From NCBI GenBank assembly GCA_036346375.1, contig CM070508.1, positions 14,688,852 to 14,752,851 on the forward strand: a stretch of DNA of 64,000 nt, read 5' to 3'. Shown in pieces: positions 32,824-43,883 of this stretch; the first letter of the stretch is position 1; each line of letters opens with the position of its first letter. The DNA comes from Guadua angustifolia (lineage: Eukaryota; Streptophyta; Magnoliopsida; Poales; Poaceae). Both the position numbers and the translations under genes were made by a program. The notes beneath the pieces were generated by a model. That model saw nothing but the letters and a program-made list of their open reading frames with translations. It made no database searches and had not been told where the DNA came from.

Positions 32824-33773
32824 TCAAATGGCTGAACGAATACTATTTTGCAATCCCTCTAAATACTCATGAACAAAGAATGTTTCATCTAAAGTAGGAT
32901 TGTATAACCACAGTTGGTATCTCAATTGTTCAAATTGATCGGTGTACTCACAAAACGATCCTGTTTGCTTAAGAGTTCTTAACTGTCTTCTATAATATTG
33001 GTATTTATCTTTAGTGAACTTTTCATTTACAAGATGACACAACTCTCTCCATTCTTCAATCCTACCCCTAGACTCAACTTTTTGGAGCCACAGTGCTGCT
33101 GAGCCGATGAAATTCAAAGCAGCAAAACGTGTTTTCAAACATTCATGCACTCCAAAAACTTCGAAGTATGTTTCACATCTTTCCTACCACAACCAGGGAT
33201 TCTCGCCGTCAAATTTTGGAAACTCCATTTTAGGTGTTGGATTATGTCCCATATGACCAGAAACATTACCTAGGCCCCGTCCCTCTCCACACCTTTCATC
33301 AAACATGTGTAAGGCATGCCCCAGAGAGAGAGACGTACCCTTGACCGGGGCTGGTTGAGGAATCCGTAGAATTCCCTCAACACCCCCCGCCCCCGGTGAT
33401 GCTGATCATCGCGGCGGCCATTAGGCCCTGGAGTCAGATTGCCCAGCAATGGCGATGTAGACAACCCACCAACCCCCGGCATCGCACCGGGCGGCTGGAT
33501 CTGCGACCCCACTACCATGGTCGGGCTTGGAGGGCCCGATGCACTGGACTTGATTTCCAGCACCTCCATGCACTCTTGCAAACGCCCCTGGTTCTCCTTG
33601 ATCTCCCCGATTGATTCCTGGAAGGTCTTGAACTGGTCACAGAGCTCCTTGAGCATCATCGCAGTAGCGTCACCCTGCGCCTCAACCGATGCCATGGCCT
33701 TGGTCATCTTCTCTTCAAAGGGATTGGCCTTCTTCCTTGGCGCCAGAGTGGCTTCGCCTGGCTCTGATACCAA
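32824..33773 (-). pseudogene. gypsy element 2 gag
   Basis: Starts with an ATG (MVSEPGEATLAPRKKANPF) next to the primer binding site. The N-terminal half has a coiled region (ELCDQFKTFQESIGEIKENQ) and a Pro/Gly-rich linker. The capsid core lies in 32824-33150: GSAALWLQKVES, LVNEKFTKDKYQ, YTDQFEQLRYQLW. Stops at about 33270 and 32821 break the frame. Confidence 0.88.
33761..33772 (-). other. Primer binding site of gypsy element 2
   Basis: The minus strand reads TGGTATCAGAGC, exactly complementary to the 3' end of plant initiator tRNA-Met, four bases inside the 5' LTR. Confidence 0.9.
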
Positions 33774-33776
33774 ATT

Positions 33777-34045
33777 TGTAACGATACTGGTAGTAAATCA
33801 CGAACCCTAGCAAGATTCGGATCGAGGAAGAAGAGTTTTGGTGGAGAAGAAGAACTTTAGAACCAGAGAAGGTTTGGGAAACAAGACAATCACATTCTGT
33901 TCACCTGCGCCCAGTAGTTTGGCTTAGCTTTTATACTGCTAAGTCTGGAGTTTTAGACTTCGCGAATTACATGGCTCTCGGCCCAGCACTCGGCCCACAC
34001 ACTCAACTCGCTCCTGAGAACACCTGACTACCAATTACAGTGACA
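33777..34045 (-). repeat. 5' LTR of gypsy element 2
   Basis: 269 bp, TG to CA, next to the CTGGA target duplication at 34046-34050. Confidence 0.94.
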
Positions 34046-34299
34046 CTGGAGCTGGCATACGTTGGGGCAAGTGATTTTAAGCTGGTTTACAAGGAAATTG
34101 GATGGGGTTACTATCAACAATTCAATGATAATTGCAAGATACTATGAATTATTGTTATCCTTCCCGGTTGCTTTAAATAAAGCCGCGCCATAGGGATCTT
34201 TGGTCTAAAGAAGATTTTATTCTTGTTAAGCCTTACCAAATGGTGTCTGCATGTATCTGTAATCTAATTGTGTCTCTTTACCAGGATCAGCAAGACGAC

Positions 34300-34769
34300 A
34301 ACAGTCAACTGCCACTGCTCCGAGAGTGTGCTTTCCTAACTCCGGGTCTAGTTGCCGGACCATTGCTCCGGCGATCAAGAGCCCTTCCTCTATCGGTTAC
34401 ATGAAGCAGACATCAAACGTGCCAGGCTTGATCTCCAGCAAGCTCAGGGCGCCCGCGGCGGCCGTGCACAAGGTGAAGCTCATAGGCCCGGACGGGGCAG
34501 AGCACGAGTTTGATGCCCCTGAAGACACCTACATTCTTGAGGCCGATGACAATGCCGGGGTGGAGCTGCCATTCTCTTGCCATGCCCGCATGCCGGATCG
34601 TGCTCCACATGCGCGGGCAAGATGTCGACCGTAGAAGTTGATCAGACGGAGGGTTCCTTCCTTCTCGATGAGAATCAGATGGCTTAGGACATCTCCTGAC
34701 GTGCATTTCGTATCCGAAGGCGGATTGCGTCATTCACACCCACAAGGAGGATTCGTTGTTCGGTTAGTT
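34300..34769 (+). pseudogene. Ferredoxin (plant-type [2Fe-2S], non-photosynthetic-like) pseudogene
   Basis: A transit-peptide-like stretch (STATAPRV, then SSCRTIAPAIKSPSSIG) is followed by the mature domain from about 34467: HKVKLIGPDGAEHEF, then APEDTYILEA and VELPFSC. In ferredoxins the loop after this Cys supplies two more cluster ligands. Here an 8-bp insertion at 34587-34594 shifts the frame exactly there. Past it, the shifted frame gives GSCSTCAGKMST, a Glu/Asp-rich stretch, a second lesion with stops near 34682, and CISYPKADCVIHTHKE near the end. A putative 5' intron acceptor (TTTACCAG at about 34283) precedes it, and the expected ATG before STATAP reads CAG. Without an intact ligand loop it cannot bind a cluster. 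Root-type ferredoxins are the closest match by the IGPDG segment. Confidence 0.88.
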
Positions 34770-37700
34770 CTTGTTACTTAGAGATGACCAGATGGGCGTC
34801 TCTTTCTGGCCGTCAGCTCGGTCTTTTGGTCAGACCTTGTCATATGAGTCGTGACAATAATTGCCGTTACAAGGTTTAGCAATTCATGTTGCGTTTGATC
34901 AAATTGCAGCAATTCCAACAATGGCACATTATGGGAATTTATGACATCATGTTGAACTTTCTCGGGTCACTTCTAGAAGGAAGTTTTTAGCATCTCCTCT
35001 GTTTACATATTGTTTTGCTTGATGAATTTGATACCAGAAGGTCAGAAACCGGAACTGTTTGGATGGGTAATAGCGTGCTTCCAGAAGACTGAATGTTGCA
35101 TCTCAGAAACTGAAACTTGAGATGATACTAGTCAAGTGCTTGTACTTTGCAACAAAAACATATTTTTTCAACAAAATAATTAAATCATGTTACATGTTTA
35201 AAAAAAATAAAATTACACTATTGAGTTACCACAAAAAGAGAGAAGTGGGTAATGATCTGGCTAGAGGGACCCGGTATGGACAGAAAGAGAGGTATGTAGT
35301 TGGTTTCTTTTTTATCTTATGGCCCATATGTCGGCGCACTACTTTTCTTAGGGTGGATGAGAGGGATGACAGATGACCGCCACTAACTCTTATTTATATA
35401 ATAGTAAAGATAACATTTTCTATCCATTATTTTTTTCAGTTTTCAGAAGGTAGCTTTAGAACATAAGATTGATATGTCTGCTTGATATTGATTTGCTTAC
35501 TGTCTGTCCTCCCCACCATTTCAGTGTTCTTTAGCTTAGACATCCTCACTAAGTGCAAGTTAAACTGTTTATTTAACACAGCGAGTCAAGCTAAACTAGC
35601 TCTAGACTACGCATGCTATATCTTCTGAAAGACCATATAGAGGTCCATCTATGTTTGTGATGAATTATTGACAGTGCGAGTATGTGGGGCTCAAGTTTGA
35701 GTTTGTTTCGAATTCTTTATTGAATTTGAAGCAATTTGAGAGCTGTCAGATTAAGGGCGGTACTATCGGCCTTTTAAAGACGATAGTGCCAGCCTTGCGA
35801 AACTACCGGTCGGGGGTGCGCTAGTCTTGTTCCACAGAAGTGTTACTCGGGGTTGATCGATGCGAGCGGCACTACTTGCCAACAGGAGTGGTAGTGCTGA
35901 GGGTGAGGTACTAATGGTCCTAGGTGGCAGTAGTGCCGACTTTATTGTGACTTGAGCTTAACATTTGTATTAATTATTTATTAATGCACATTATTGTGAA
36001 CAGTGCAATGTGATGTGTTTCTTGTCTGTGTGATTATAGGATTTCGAAGCTAGGGCATAGTGAGATGAAGATGAGACTATGACTTGGCTAGGAGAACTGA
36101 GATCCAAAACGGTCAAAGGATGCCGAAGATGACTGAGGCGGTGAAGTGGTTGCAAGCCAAAAGACAGGGAACCAGAGCATGAAGAACTGGTGATGGATAT
36201 GGTGGGCAATGGTATGGACTAAGACTAGGCTTAGGGAGGGGTTGAGGTCCAGAATGGTCAAGAAAGCTGATGCCACTATGGTGAAACGATCGAGGACACG
36301 TGGTACGTCAAGTGACTTGGGCCTGCTTGTAGGCGAGGAAGGTTCGAGTGAGTCCGGACGCATGAGAGGCTTGGAGGCAAGTTATTAGGGCCACATGAAA
36401 AGTGCGAAGTATGGCAATGCTTCAAAAGGAAGGAAGAACGGTCATTGGGACAAATTGCTAATTTGCTCAATACCGGCAACTGAGGCGGTTTGGAAAACCA
36501 CGATTGTGGCTTTAGTGGTTTAGGTCATGTCAAAGTGGATTTTAAAACAAATTCAGGCTTACTGAACGGATTTGGCTTCAATGTAATGGCCGCCTTGAGA
36601 AGCGTACTTGTGTGAGTAAAAAACCCGTTAAGAGTGTTGGGTTTCGGATAATCCCATGTAAGAGTGGATGGTATCCACTTTAGTGTCCAGGTTTAGGATT
36701 AGAGTTGCCTCTCTATATAAAGAGATGTAGTGGGGGTGAGGACTTGAGACCTTAAACTTAGTCACTAGAAGTGTTGCTCCTTGGGAGCTTTTTTTTTCAG
36801 GTGCGAGGCTTTGTGAATCTTTCTCATAATCTAAATGCAAATCATTTCTTTGTTTAAGTTTTTACGATAAGATCATTTCTTTGTTCAAGTTTTTACCTCA
36901 AGTTTTGATCTTCTTCTTACTTGATTCTTGATCTCTTTTTGTGGCTTCTTTCTTGTTTGATTTTGTGCTGCCAAGGATGTATGATTGATAGGTGTATTCT
37001 CTGTAGATCATCTCCTCAATCATCTAGGCAAGCTTCTTCTTGATCAACCAAATTCCTTTAAGAAACCAGTTTTTGAGTTAAGAATGAAGTTCTTGAGGTA
37101 GATCTTGTTACTTCTTGTTTGAGAGAGATTTCTTCCATGTTCTTGCTTGCTATGACATGTGGAAGACTATCTAAAATCATCTTGATCATCAAAGCCCTAT
37201 GAGCAAGCTTAGGGTTAAATTTTTGTTTTTGAACCCGTTCTTGTGCGCTTTTTCTTCAATTGGAAAAAAGTCAGAACTTTAACGTCAATCCTTACAATTA
37301 AAAGTTGGAATAAGTTCCAAACATCCATAAGAAGGTGTTTAAAAGTTTCACGGAGTTTGGACCAGCCAATCAAGATATCCATCAATTTTTGGATTTGAAC
37401 TTGGGTTGATTTTATTGTTTATATCCCTATTTTTACTGTAACATGGTACTACCGCTACAGTAATCTGATAATACCGGGAATACTGTTTATCTTGGCATTA
37501 CCAGCCTCTGTAGTGCAGTGGTGTCGCCCCTGGGCTGATTTTTCGGAAGATTTTATTCTTTCGCTCTTCTGAGATCTTGAGAGGTTTTGGCAGATTCTTT
37601 TGAAAAAAAAATTGTTATGTGATCATGCACCCCATCTAATCATCATTTCCGGTCCTTCATCTTCCAGTTGAGCTACTTACTGAAACTGTTTGATGAATTG

Positions 37701-38020
37701 TTTGCACTTGTACATGGGCCCTAAAACAGCACTGCTTGTACATAGATTCCAATTCCTTCGGGTCCACATCGTCCTTAGAGCAGTTGCACATTTATTTTTC
37801 ATTTTTTAGGATGCATTCCGGTCCTTCATCAGTTTTACTCTTATGTAGCTATCCGCTTCCGTTAGACATCAAATGAGTCAGGACTCAGGAGTTGTAGCTC
37901 AAATTGGACGATACTACTATACAATACTGGGACTTTTAACCGTTGAACATCCATGATGCATCGGTTGCTTTCAATAGCTAAGTAGAGCTCATGTGTTTTC
38001 TTTTCTAGATAATGGATTGT
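34770..38020. other. Gene-poor intergenic block
   Basis: No coding feature is supported. 35740-35950 is rich in short inverted strings of the GGTAGTGCC/GGCACTACC type, and similar strings recur at 37440-37530. This fits decayed transposon subterminal repeats but no ends were found. 36600-36840 has a TATATAAAG box at 36712 followed by a T tract and looks promoter-like, possibly from a retroelement. Confidence 0.4.
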
Positions 38021-38245
38021 TGGAGATAACTCAATATCTTCACTTATCATATCTTTTGATTTTATCTGAATAGGTTGTTAGTTAAAGTCATCTTCAGTTA
38101 GGACTCTTTTAGTTATATAAACCAACCTCATGTACTTGTAATCCTTAGAACATTATAGTGGATTGTTTTCTATGATTTTTTCTCGCAAGAGTTTTTTCAC
38201 GTTAAATCTTGTCTCTAGTTTTCATGTACCGTGCTAACCTTAACA
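38021..38245 (+). repeat. Old LTR (copy 1) of a copia-like element
   Basis: Starts TGGAGATAACTCAATAT and ends CTTAACA. It is followed after two bases by TGGTATCAAATCT, a decayed initiator tRNA-Met primer binding site. It aligns to 41530-41689 plus 42437-42498 with many differences, so the pair is old. The sequence between has no recognisable gag or pol. Confidence 0.75.
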
Positions 38246-38249
38246 AGTG

Positions 38250-39496
38250 GTATCAAATCTAGGGTTTTCAAATCAATCCGCTGCCTCGGGAGGAGGAGAC
38301 TCCCGAGGGCAGCATCCACGGCGACACCTACGGCAGCACATCGCACATCATCGGCAGCAAGACAATTGGCGTGCCCCTAACCTACTTGGCCACTGTGACC
38401 TCGCTGTCGCCCACACTCACCACTACCGGCAAACTCCACGCCCTCGACATCCACAAGGACCACACCGCTAACCCTAGCCGAGGCCGGCCAACGCCTTCTT
38501 TGCAGCCACCGCGCCACCCGCCTTCACGTGCGGCCATCACACCGCCCCACCTGCTCCCGGCACCCCCACTTTTGGCTTCGACTGTCGTCGGTCTCACGCA
38601 GCCATCTGCCGCTCTAGGCCGATCACTCAGCGCCCATCAGCGCCCCCATCGCGCTCGGCCTTCCGACCTAGGGATGGCAACGGGTCGGGTCGGGTGCGGG
38701 TTTTACAAAACCTGACCCGACCCAAAACTTGAATTGAAAAACCCAACCCGAACCCGAATGCCCTATCGGGTAAAAAACTATACCCGAACCCGACGGGTAC
38801 CCGAAATCCGACGGGTACTCGACGGGTTTGTGTAGTATGGGTGGCAATAGGTTAGGTCAGGTGTGGGTTTTGCAAAACCCGACCCGACAAGAAACCTGAA
38901 CCCAAAAACCCCGAGCCGAACCCGACGGGTACCCGAAACCCGACCTCAAACCCGGCGGGTACCCGGAACCCAACGGGTACCCGATGGGTATGTGCGGTAT
39001 TTCGAGTACCCGATAGATACCCACGGGTGAAAATTAGAACCTGAACCCGACCCGAACCCATTTCGGGTACTCAACCTAAAGAACCCACAAGTAAAAATTA
39101 AAATCTGAACCCGATCCGATCGGGTGTAAAACCCACAGATCCAATTGCTATCCCTATTCCGACCACCCGTCGCTGGCACCTCACTTGGCACCCTCGCAGC
39201 TCAGCCCGTGAGGCGCCTCTTTGCGCTCCGGCCTGCACCGGCCAGGCACGCCAGTGCCGGCTCCCAACCGACGCTCCGCCTCCAGCCTCCCACCGACATG
39301 GCGCCTCTTAGCTTCTCGCCAGCGGTGCACTGCCTGTGCTGCCTCGCCACTGACCCCTCCTCTGCGACACTCGGCCTCTACAAGCCTGCTGCCTTCACAC
39401 CTCTCCACGCGGTCGCCCGTTGGCGCCCATCCACCTTGCCCGATCGGCTGTCTAGCATGCACTGGTCACTCTGCCGCCATCTTACCGAGAACCTCA
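38250..39496 (+). other. GC-rich internal segment of old LTR element
   Basis: About 700 bp of C-rich sequence, split by the hAT element at 38669-39156. It starts with a gag-like leader after the primer binding site, but open frames here show only low-complexity Pro/Ser/Ala/Arg protein with no domain. I do not call a gene. Confidence 0.4.
38669..39156. mobile_element. Non-autonomous hAT element rich in GGGTACCCG repeats
   Basis: Termini TAGGGATGGCAA and, reversed, TAGGGATAGCAA. Perfect 8-bp target duplication TTCCGACC at 38661-38668 and 39157-39164, as for hAT transposases. The inside is filled with ACCCGA/CGGGT strings and several copies of the palindrome CGGGTACCCG. A second start-like segment (GGGTGGCAATAGG) at about 38840 suggests internal duplication. 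Confidence 0.85.
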
Positions 39497-39505
39497 CCAA
39501 GAGAG

Positions 39506-39841
39506 GGCAACGTATCCAGTGCAATTAAGTATTTGGTGAAACCACGGTGCAACCCTACTAAGAAAAGTTTCAAAAAATTCTGAAAAAAATTATGGATGTA
39601 CATCTCAGCTTACCCCATCTACATATAAAATTTCATGATCAAATTCGTCCTATGCTAGAAGTTACAAAAAAAACAAACTTGATCACCCATCTACATATAA
39701 AATTTTGATCATGAAATTTTATATGTAGATGGGGTAAGCTGAGATGTACATCCATGATTTTTTTCAGAATTTTTTGAAACTTTTCTTAATAGGGTTGCAT
39801 CGTGGTTTCACCAAATACTTAATTGCATTGGATACGTTGCC
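39506..39841. mobile_element. MULE-type foldback element, nearly perfect hairpin
   Basis: Two 137-bp arms (39506 to about 39642 and about 39705-39841) are reverse complements with only about four mismatches, around a 60-bp centre that is itself partly palindromic. Termini are GGCAACGTATCC. Perfect 9-bp target duplication CCAAGAGAG at 39497-39505 and 39842-39850. Confidence 0.88.
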
Positions 39842-39850
39842 CCAAGAGAG

Positions 39851-41529
39851 ACAGGTAGCCAGCTCAATCAGTGTCTTGACTGATTGGACTTCAAAGGAAT
39901 CCCAAAAGTGGATTTAATATTTTTTTAGCTCCAAAAGCTCCAGCTGCATATCTGTTTTTCTTTAGCTTCTATTGGCTTTTGGCTTCTCGTCTGGCTCTAG
40001 TTTTTCACTGGGTCACCTCGGCTCCGACTTCTACTTGGCTCTGGCTTCTGATTTTTCAATAAAATTTGCTACGTGCACCTGAAGTCTACAGGAAGTTTTA
40101 TTTTTCAGAATCTACCATATAATTTTGATCTACAATTTTATTCTCCACTATGTTATTTACTAATTTGACATTGAGAAGTTCAATAGCAAGATCAGTTTCT
40201 GTATATGGCAGATTCAGATGGGAGATGTTCTTTAATATGTGGGCGTGAGGACAGAATTGCTTTTTACCCCGGTGATTGTTCCAGTGCTAACAAAAGTGAG
40301 ATTTTATTGCAATTCTGATTATTTAGCGGTATTCATGCATGGTTTAGTACATTATGCCTATTATTTTGTACTCATATTATTGGCAGTATTTCATACATAT
40401 TTCATGCTTATTATTTTGTTATTATAATAGGCAAATTTTCGTTGCAAATTCAAGCTGAAACACGTATTATTAATGATATTCATGCACAGTTCAGACCATT
40501 ATACCTATTATATTGTGCTTATTATTGGTAGTATTCATGCGAAATTTATCATTAACGGATTCATAGCAATTTATTCGACGTTTTGTCATTGGTTTCTTTT
40601 GAGGTTTCATTGTCTATTTTGGGGAAAGAATTATATCAGTTGAGGAGACAACTGAATTTAGTGTTTCATCACTGTTAATTGAAATTTGGTGTTTTATCAC
40701 TGTTATTTTGGTGTTTTATTCACCATTTGAATGTGTTACAATTTGGATCACATGCGTGATCATTATGGAGGTTTTGGTAACGTTAATTTGGAATTTGATG
40801 ACACTGTGATGGTAGCATTATACTCTTTAGAGTTTTTCTAATAAAGGTTTTGCTCCAATGTCAGTTTGAGATGAAGGTTTAAAGTGCAAAAAGGTTTTTG
40901 TTTCTACGTAGATACTATAACATTGCTTTGTTGTCTTTGCTTGATACGAGGGGTCTACTGTAATTTGTACTCCATAGGCAGCATAAGAGTTTTCTTTATA
41001 TCGATATTTTTTGAGCAGTTTCAATCATATTATGAATTTTTAGTAGGTAGTTTGCAGAATTTTATGTTCTACGTGGAGCACGTCAAAAGTCCATATTATG
41101 CGTTCTTCGCTATCTATGTAACGCTACAGGTGATGTCTTGGTTTATACTGTTTGATGATTGAGTATTTGTTTCAGAAGGTCAATTACACAAATTCAGACT
41201 TTACTGGGGTTATGAATCATTAAAGACCCTGATTTCTTGGTCTGCTTTCTTGAAAGCTATGTGTTTGGATTGACTGTTTAAGTCTTTCTCTCGACCTACT
41301 AGTGGTTTGCTCAATCTTACTTTATTAAAAGCATTTGGATGAAACTGTTCTAATCTTTTATACCCTTTGTGGTTTTTCACACTACAAGTATTTGGATTGA
41401 TTGTTCTAGTTTTTCTTATTCAGTAGTCCTTTGGACTTTTAACACACTTAGTATTCATGGTGCTTTACTACTCCTTAGGGTTTTCTAGAAACAATTTCAT
41501 TATAAATTTTGAGTTAAGGGGAGGTTTAT
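39851..41529. other. AT-rich non-coding part of old LTR element
   Basis: Rich in TTATTTTGT and ATTCATGC strings; short open frames have no domain. It ends with a purine tract AAGGGGAGG at about 41517, directly before LTR copy 2. Confidence 0.4.
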
Positions 41530-42498
41530 TGGAGATAACTCAATATTTCAATTTACCATATTTAGTTTTATTCAAATAAGTTGTTAGTTCAAGTCTTGTA
41601 CAACTAGGATTCTTTTAGCTATATAAGCCAATTCCCTGTACTTGTAATCCTTGGAATATTACAGTAGATTATTTCCTGTGATTTATACTTGTCGGCGTAT
41701 TCCACCTGACAGGCCCGAGTCTACAGATCGGGTTTGGTTCAGTAGGAGAGCGTCTTCGCGGCTGGCAAACCCTAGTAGGTGAAAACCCTAGCGACTCCCA
41801 CACAAAGGATTCCGGAGCCTATGAACGCAGATTTTTATCTAGGTTCAGGCCCCCCTCACCTAGGGTAATAGCCTTACTTTCTGCTAGATCTTTTATAGAG
41901 TGTTTGAAGCTAGTACAGAGCTCTCAGGTTACAAGTTCTCCCTTGGGCTCTCCGAGTGATCTCTTCTCCTCCTCTCTTGATCGACCGACCCCCTTTCCCA
42001 TGCACCAGAGGGTCCTTATATAGGCCAGGCCAACGTGGGTAGGTGAAAGGGGGGTCATCATGCTGATCTTCATACATTTATTACTCCTTCCCGTGCTATC
42101 CCGTTCCTCCAGCCTCATTAAATGCCGACGCATGGCTTCACCCGGTCCACCCGGGATGTGACCTCTTTGCAACGGGTAGGTGAGAGGCGCCAGAGAAATA
42201 GGCTTGTAGCGGAATTCCTCACAATCAATGGACCTGACACAGCAGGCCTGCCTCTGGCATAGTACGATAGGGGAAGGAGACTTCGAGGTGAAGCCACCCC
42301 GCCCCCCCTTTTTGCCTTGCGGCGGGACGAGCAGGGCGTCCTCGCCCACCTGCTCGCCCGAGCTTGCCCGAATGCCACGTAGGCCACTTTTGTGCGTCGG
42401 AGAGGGTACCCCAGCGCAAAGTACGCTGACAATACTCACAAAGGTTTTTTCACGTTAAATCATGTCTCTAGTTTTCGTATGTCATGCTAACCCTAACA
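41530..42498 (+). repeat. Old LTR (copy 2), split by a solo LTR
   Basis: Parts at 41530-41689 and 42437-42498 together match LTR copy 1. The right end is again followed by a primer binding site (TGGTATCAGAACC). A second LTR followed by a primer binding site suggests a tandem, recombined element. Confidence 0.72.
41690..42431 (-). mobile_element. Solo LTR (gypsy-like) nested in old LTR
   Basis: 742 bp with termini TGTCGGCGTA and TACGCTGACA. Perfect 5-bp target duplication ATACT at 41685-41689 and 42432-42436. The minus strand has a TATATAAGG box near 42018, which sets the likely orientation. No internal region or second copy is present, so it arose by LTR-LTR recombination. The minus-strand open frames across it are chance. 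Confidence 0.82.
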
Positions 42499-43770
42499 AG
42501 TGGTATCAGAACCCTAACATGAAAAACTTTAACTCCCGACTGCATCGTGAGATGCACATAGCCAATCAATTATTATACGGTTACAGCCAACTACTGTCAA
42601 TACAAATTTGTTATCTACTTTTGAACAGATGAAAAGGAATTTCTAACTGAGGCAAGCAGTGCTTCTATACTTTTCCCGTCAATACAAATTGCACAAATCT
42701 TGAAGTAAGCGAAGAGATAAGTAATCACCTTCTACTATTCATATACATTAATATTTATGCAACTCTAAAAAAAAGCATAGAAACACCACCCGAAAAGATA
42801 GCATATGACCAAAGTGAGGGAGAAAGAAGCAGCTAGTTTGGTTTGGTGTAGACTCAATGGCCATGGATGTTTCTTTTTGAGATCATATGAGCAAGCTGTC
42901 ATTCTCATCAGGCTCCCCATCTGGTTTGGCATGCTGAAGTGGAGTACTTAATCTTTGGTCGGCGACCGCTACCGGTCGCCTACTGTGTGCGGCCGGCCGG
43001 GGCCAACAGGGCTGCATTTGACGTGTCAATGGAATTACGGAAGGCGCGGCACCGTGCACGTGCTGCTGACGGCGGCGCTCCGGCGTGCACGCTGCGCAGC
43101 AGCAGCTTTTCACCGTGCCGTCCCCGTTACTTACATACATGCATGGCTTCCTCGAAAGGGCCTTTTTTTTCCGTTGTTTTGCTTTCTGATTTTCCAAATG
43201 AAACCGTAAGAGGGAAACCGAGTGACACTGCTTCTCTGAATTTCCCCAGGGAAATAGGATCCCAACACCTAATTATTCAGGAACAGAGCACAACACGCTG
43301 CCTTTTTTGGTGCCGTCGAGCCATCGATGGGAAATAAACAACTCAGGTAGATTACTAAAATATATCAACTGCCACAAGATATTTGACAGTTGATACAATA
43401 AAATTCTACGCTGCAGAAAAATGTTTTGCCACGGTGAAAGCAATCGCTGCACTGTCGTACCGTTTGCGCTGAAAAAATCATCTTGTATCGATCTCCTCCT
43501 GACTTTACTGAAGAAAGGCGGAGGATACGAATGAATGAACTTATGAAACCCTCTGTCAAACATCAATTTCCTTCAGCCCCGTAGCCCACGAAACCGAGAA
43601 GTAAACACATACTCGTATTTGTCGCATGGACTGTATAGCGCTAGTCGTATATATGGGCGTGCCGGTGACAAGTGGGCATCTCAGGCAGGGATGTTTTTGT
43701 CAGTGTCACGGTTTGGACTTCGGAAGGTAGCAAATCACAGCATACACTGCATAATCAGGTACTGCAACAG
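42499..43770. other. Spacer upstream of the glucanase gene
   Basis: Unique-looking sequence with no supported gene. The last few hundred bases probably include promoter elements of the downstream gene; none beyond the TATA box could be named with confidence. Confidence 0.4.
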
Positions 43771-43771
43771 C

Positions 43772-43777
43772 TATAAA
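43772..43777 (+). promoter_or_regulatory. TATA box of the glucanase gene
   Basis: TATAAA lies 107 bp before the start codon. It is followed by a leader holding an (AG)n run at about 43817-43840, common in plant 5' UTRs. Confidence 0.6.
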
Positions 43778-43883
43778 GAACAGGGATAGGTAGGCGACCC
43801 AGCCGACCCCAAGGGAGAAACAGAGAGAGAGAGAGAGAGAGGACGACGGGAGAGGAAGAGAGGCGACACGGGACGAGGCGCGA

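Larger units (their letters stand above)
28684..34045 (-). mobile_element. Ty3-gypsy chromovirus-type LTR retrotransposon 2
   Basis: LTRs at 28684-28994 and 33777-34045, with a perfect 5-bp target duplication CTGGA at 28679-28683 and 34046-34050. On the minus strand a purine tract precedes the left LTR, and a primer binding site for initiator tRNA-Met follows the right one. Domains run gag, knuckle, protease, RT, RNase H, integrase, chromodomain-like tail. The shared parts of the LTRs differ at about six positions, so insertion is recent. One stop and one frameshift in pol are visible. Confidence 0.96.

Noticed and set aside
38371..38715. 114-codon plus-strand frame in GC-rich sequence
   Set aside because: It crosses the left boundary of the hAT element, so it cannot be an original gene; low-complexity Pro/Arg/His protein.
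41924..42439. Minus-strand open frames of 171 and 104 codons
   Set aside because: They lie inside the solo LTR and cross its border; LTRs of this kind do not encode protein and no domain is seen.
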